NCBI GenBank assembly: GCA_947627535.1
Contig: CANQWM010000012.1
Span: 1 to 64,000 of the forward strand
Direction of reading: 5' to 3'
Length of the DNA: 64,000 nucleotides
Origin: an uncultured Acetatifactor sp.
GTDB lineage: Bacteria > Bacillota > Clostridia > Lachnospirales > Lachnospiraceae
The position numbers and the translations under genes are program-made. Within the stretch, counting starts at the first letter, position 1. Each line of letters begins with the position of its first letter. Below, in pieces: positions 61,085-64,000 of the stretch. Below the pieces are notes generated by a model. That model saw nothing but the letters and a program-made list of their open reading frames with translations. It ran no database searches and had not been told where the DNA came from.

Positions 61085-62599
61085 CTAGATATCCAGCTCT
61101 TCGATCTGCGCCTGAAGCTCCCGGCTGCGTTCGCCGAGCATCAGTTCCTTATTGTGACGTCTGTAATCTTCGCTCCCGAAGGCCGCGATAAACTGGGAAC
61201 TGAAACTGTTTACGGTGAGCTGTGTCATCAAAACCAGCATCTCATTTCCTTTCGCGAACGCCTTCTCCGCAAAGTCAAACAGCGCGTGCAGCTCCCTTTC
61301 CGTTCTCTCCGCCTCCCCTTTCATCACAGCCACCCGCCCGTCATAGCGCTCCTTCAGGAGACAAAAGGCTGCCTTCTTATCTGCGGCGCTGCCCGCATAC
61401 AATTCTTTCCCGCTCTCTTCCAGAAAACGGACGACCCGGCGGTGCTTTCTGCGGTCTCCGTCCGACAAAGCCCCCGCGAGGTCAAGGGACTCCAGCAGCT
61501 TACGCCGCCCTGCGGCCTGTCTGTCGATCAGAGCAAGCACCTGCTCCGTCCCGGTATCGTCCGCAAGCCCCTTCACCGCCTGCAGAGACGTCCTAAGGTC
61601 GGACAGGACCTCCCCCTGTTCCATCACGTCTTTCATATCCGCCTGAACCCGGTCCAGCAGCATACCGAGAAGAGAAAGCCTCTCGTCAAAAGCCGCCGCT
61701 TTTGCGCGTTCCACGGCGCTGGCGGGCGCATGTCCCTCCAGGATTTCCTCAATGCGGTAATCCGTTTTATACTTTTGGTACAGATCATAGTAGGCCGTGA
61801 ACTCTTTTACGACCTTCCCGTTTCTCAGATACTGTCCCGTCAGATTCTCGTCCACCGGCAGCCCCTCTTCCTCGTAAAGATACAGGATCTGGGATAAATC
61901 CTCCCAGCCGCGGGCCGTTACGTAACTTCTCCCTCTTTCCGTCATCTCCATGCAGTAAAAATGATCCTTTTTCAGATCCAGATAATTTACAATAGCGGCA
62001 TGCAGATGTCTTTCTCCGGCATACTCTCTCCACACCCGGTAGTCCGGCTCCACCTCCAGTATCTTAAGCCTGTCCAGCGTCACCACGTCAAACTCCCGCA
62101 CCGCCTTATTGTACTCCGGAGGATTGCCCGCGGTCACGATCACCCAGCCTTCCGGCACCCTGTGGCGTCCAAAAACCTTATACTGGAGGAACTGAAGCAT
62201 GGAGGGCGCAAGCGTCTCCGAAACACAGTTGATCTCATCCAGAAAAAGAATGCCCTCGCGGATGCCGCTGGCTTCCATGGTGTCATAGACGGAAGCGATG
62301 ATTTCGCTCATGGTATATTCGGACACGCTGTACTCCTGTCCCCCATAGGTCTTCTGCGTGATAAAGGGAAGTCCCAGTGCGGACTGGCGGGTGTGGTGCG
62401 TCATGGAGTAGGATACCAGCGCGATTCCTAGCTCCTGCGCAATCTGCTCCATAACCGCGGTCTTTCCGATTCCGGGCGCGCCCAGCAGAAAAATGGGACG
62501 CTGCCTGACCACCGGCACACGATAGGCGCCGAACTCATCCTTTTTCAGGTACAAACGAATGGAAGTCCTGATATATTCCTTTGCCTGCTTAATGTTCAT
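61085..62599 (-). CDS. MoxR-type AAA+ ATPase
   Basis: The 504-residue protein has an AAA+ core in the first 260 residues: Walker A GAPGIGKTAV, Walker B ILFLDEIN, sensor-1 VTAGNPPEYN, and a pre-sensor-1 pattern of MoxR/AAA_5 proteins (TMSEIIASVYDTMEASGIREGILFL region). The C-terminal half is helical, with repeated basic segments (DRRKHRRVVRFLEES). MoxR ATPases often act with VWA proteins to assemble or activate a target. ATG 62599 overlaps the VWA gene stop by four bases. It is the middle gene of the operon. Confidence 0.9.
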   Translation of the reverse strand: MNIKQAKEYIRTSIRLYLKKDEFGAYRVPVVRQRPIFLLGAPGIGKTAVMEQIAQELGIALVSYSMTHHTRQSALGLPFITQKTYGGQEYSVSEYTMSEIIASVYDTMEASGIREGILFLDEINCVSETLAPSMLQFLQYKVFGRHRVPEGWVIVTAGNPPEYNKAVREFDVVTLDRLKILEVEPDYRVWREYAGERHLHAAIVNYLDLKKDHFYCMEMTERGRSYVTARGWEDLSQILYLYEEEGLPVDENLTGQYLRNGKVVKEFTAYYDLYQKYKTDYRIEEILEGHAPASAVERAKAAAFDERLSLLGMLLDRVQADMKDVMEQGEVLSDLRTSLQAVKGLADDTGTEQVLALIDRQAAGRRKLLESLDLAGALSDGDRRKHRRVVRFLEESGKELYAGSAADKKAAFCLLKERYDGRVAVMKGEAERTERELHALFDFAEKAFAKGNEMLVLMTQLTVNSFSSQFIAAFGSEDYRRHNKELMLGERSRELQAQIEELDI

Positions 62600-63891
62600 A
62601 TGTCTCTCTCATCCTCCAGTTCGTCGCTGTCCAGTATCACCTTCCTGCTCCAGGGAGGTACCGGCGCCCGTTCCCCGTCCTCATCCAAAAAGGCGAAGAT
62701 CACCTCATAATCCGGCATCCGCTCCGGATAGATCCCATAGCCGTCCGTAAAATAGATCAGCCCCTTCAGATTTTCAAACTCCCCTCTGGTGCGCAGCTCT
62801 TCGATATAGGAAAATACCGGCCGGAAGTCTGTTGCCCCAAACCCGGTCAGTTTTCCGTAACGTACGAATTTTTCAAAGTCGTCGTCCCCTGTGATCTTTG
62901 TATCGCAGCGCACCTCGTTGTCGCACTGAAGGATATGGACATTGATCTTATGAAAAAAATTCTCGCCGGATTTTAAAAGCGAATAGGTTTTCCGCAGAAA
63001 TGCCTTCACCGTCTCCCCTCTGCACGAGGCCGACGTATCGATGGCGATCACAAATTCCTTTACCTTGTGAACCTCTTTGTACTCCAGCGGTTCGATCAGC
63101 GGCAGATTCCCGTAATGATCCAGCCCATAGGTATAGTAGATATAATCAAATTCTTCGTCATTCACCGTGATATCTTCCCCCGTCACGGTAAAATGCCGCA
63201 GAAGCTCGCCGTAGTCACAGCGGTCCCTCGTAGCTTCCTCCAGATTTTGTTCCAGAGTTTCCTCGCCGGATCTGGCCTTTGTAAAGGATTTCAAATCCGC
63301 CTTCAGACGCTCGCTGATCTTTTTCCACTGTTCCGCAGTCACCTGCAGTTCCTCGCGCGGTTTCCAAAGCGTATGTGCATCCCGGGCGAAAATCCTCTCC
63401 AGTTCCTCCTGTTGTCCCTGTGTCGGCGGGTTATGGCGCAGATACCGATAGATCCGCTCCGCCGTAAGGGCCCCCACCTCTTCCCGCATGCCGTTCAGCT
63501 TCCGCCTGACATCCCCGTCCCGCTCCAGCGCCGCGCCGGGAAAATCCAGCTCCAGGATCACGTTTTCCACCGCGATGTCCGCCGCAAGGTCCCACAGGGG
63601 CATCTCCAGCTTTTCATATTGAAAGTTATGGGAAAAAATACAGTGAAGGAGCAGGTGAAGGTAACAGCGCGTCAAATATCGGGGTTCCTTTTTATAGGCC
63701 TTCAGGACGAAGACAGGATCATAATAACAGTGCTGCCCGTCCGTAGCCATACAGAGCGTCCGGCTCCTTTCCTGCCGTTCCAGTCCGCTTAAGGCTGCGT
63801 CAAAAAAACGCAGATGCATCAGAATGTCGTCCCGGGCCAGCGTCAGGACCCGGGAAGCGAGAGCGCTTATTTTTTTCTCGTCAGAAGACAT
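62596..63891 (-). CDS. VWA-like protein with an N-terminal metallopeptidase-like domain (DUF2201-type)
   Basis: The 431-residue protein has a helical N-terminal domain with HLLLHCIFSH, spacing H-x3-H-x4-H. Related DUF2201-type proteins show HExxH-like motifs, and here the catalytic Glu position is Leu, so peptidase activity is doubtful. The C-terminal VWA domain has an intact metal-ion site: DTSAS, GATD and FTDG. Acidic ends follow (SDELEDERD). ATG follows AGGAGG by 11 bases. It is the first gene of the operon with a MoxR ATPase and an LRR protein, and the typical MoxR-VWA pairing suggests an assembly or activation complex. Confidence 0.85.
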   Translation of the reverse strand: MSSDEKKISALASRVLTLARDDILMHLRFFDAALSGLERQERSRTLCMATDGQHCYYDPVFVLKAYKKEPRYLTRCYLHLLLHCIFSHNFQYEKLEMPLWDLAADIAVENVILELDFPGAALERDGDVRRKLNGMREEVGALTAERIYRYLRHNPPTQGQQEELERIFARDAHTLWKPREELQVTAEQWKKISERLKADLKSFTKARSGEETLEQNLEEATRDRCDYGELLRHFTVTGEDITVNDEEFDYIYYTYGLDHYGNLPLIEPLEYKEVHKVKEFVIAIDTSASCRGETVKAFLRKTYSLLKSGENFFHKINVHILQCDNEVRCDTKITGDDDFEKFVRYGKLTGFGATDFRPVFSYIEELRTRGEFENLKGLIYFTDGYGIYPERMPDYEVIFAFLDEDGERAPVPPWSRKVILDSDELEDERDI

Positions 63892-63962
63892 CGCGGGAAG
63901 TACCTCCTGTCTGTTATCCGGTATCGGCGGCTGTCAGTCTTATTTTTTGCCGGGCAAACAAA

Positions 63963-63993
63963 ATGCGCTGCCGGCTTTCAGCCGGCGGCGCAT
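63963..63993 (-). terminator. Terminator of an upstream gene outside the window
   Basis: A 13-bp stem, ATGCGCTGCCGGC / GCCGGCGGCGCAT with one G-T pair, has a five-base loop and on the minus strand is followed by TTTTGTTT. It ends whatever minus-strand gene lies beyond 64000. Confidence 0.85.
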
Positions 63994-64000
63994 ATCAGAC

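Noticed and set aside
63921-63947. AAAA-N15-GCCGATAC on the minus strand before the VWA gene
   Set aside because: The -35 box lies in the T-tract of the upstream terminator and is weak; there is no motility link for the operon. Not enough to call a promoter.
1-64000. Search for tRNA, rRNA, CRISPR and insertion sequences
   Set aside because: No cloverleaf with a TTCGA arm, no regularly spaced repeats and no transposase or integrase genes were seen by eye; a covariance-model scan would be decisive.

Overview
The window reads as chromosome of a motile, Gram-positive member of the Clostridia, most likely the family Lachnospiraceae. The evidence is a firmicute-type late flagellar cluster with CsrA/FliW, B. 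subtilis-like sigma-28 promoters (TAAA-N15-GCCGATAA), strong sigma-A promoters and AGGAGG ribosome binding sites, a monoderm Tad pilus locus with DUF4320 and Flp1-like subunits and no secretin, a fused PotC-PotD polyamine transporter, and DUF4867 beside a sugar isomerase. This is a family-level inference; the species cannot be read from the sequence. I see no rRNA, tRNA, CRISPR array, phage or insertion sequence.

Layout. 1-2951: a truncated membrane protein gene, then rpmG-secE-nusG-rplK-rplA, all on the minus strand. 3126-5867: a stand-alone FliD-like gene (+) converging on a regulator-glf (UDP-galactopyranose mutase) pair. 6032-16922: late flagellar genes, in two minus-strand units. The first is flgM-flgN-flgK1-flgK2-flgL-fliW-csrA behind a near-perfect sigma-28 promoter. 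The second is flaG-fliD-fliS-fliT-like, whose candidate sigma-28 promoter overlaps the csrA terminator. 16938-18985: glnA with an ANTAR antiterminator-type regulator. 19059-26529: an FMN_bind-like membrane protein (+), then nadE, hslO (Hsp33), a methyltransferase, a DUF368 transporter, hisC and a glycosyltransferase. 26586-36421: a nine-gene Tad pilus operon with a 1343-residue secreted protein. 36460-42671: a GH3 glycosidase, a 39-residue membrane peptide (+), a serine hydrolase, a MATE exporter and a small conserved protein. 42772-46524: a sugar operon (xylulokinase-like kinase, DUF4867, fucose/arabinose-type isomerase). 46596-49994: a chemoreceptor and an iron-sulfur aldo-keto reductase. 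50026-54505: potA-potB-potCD. 54540-60125: a divergent lipoprotein and a giant hybrid sensor kinase with a GGDEF domain. 60187-63891: a VWA / MoxR ATPase / leucine-rich-repeat operon.

How they work together. Motility and surface genes dominate. The anti-sigma factor FlgM is first in its own sigma-28 operon with its hook-filament junction proteins, and CsrA with its antagonist FliW is encoded in the same unit. The cap, its chaperones and FlaG follow from a second late promoter. A chemoreceptor and the Tad pilus add further surface behaviour, and the GGDEF-containing kinase could link an extracellular ligand to c-di-GMP; that last link is inference.

The points most worth checking are: the PotA ATPase carrying a duplicated module inside its C-terminal domain; the giant Cys/His- and Gly-rich protein of the Tad operon; the lipoprotein plus GGDEF-hybrid kinase pair; the VWA protein whose metallopeptidase-like helix keeps three histidines but lacks the HExxH glutamate; and the second, enlarged FlgK.
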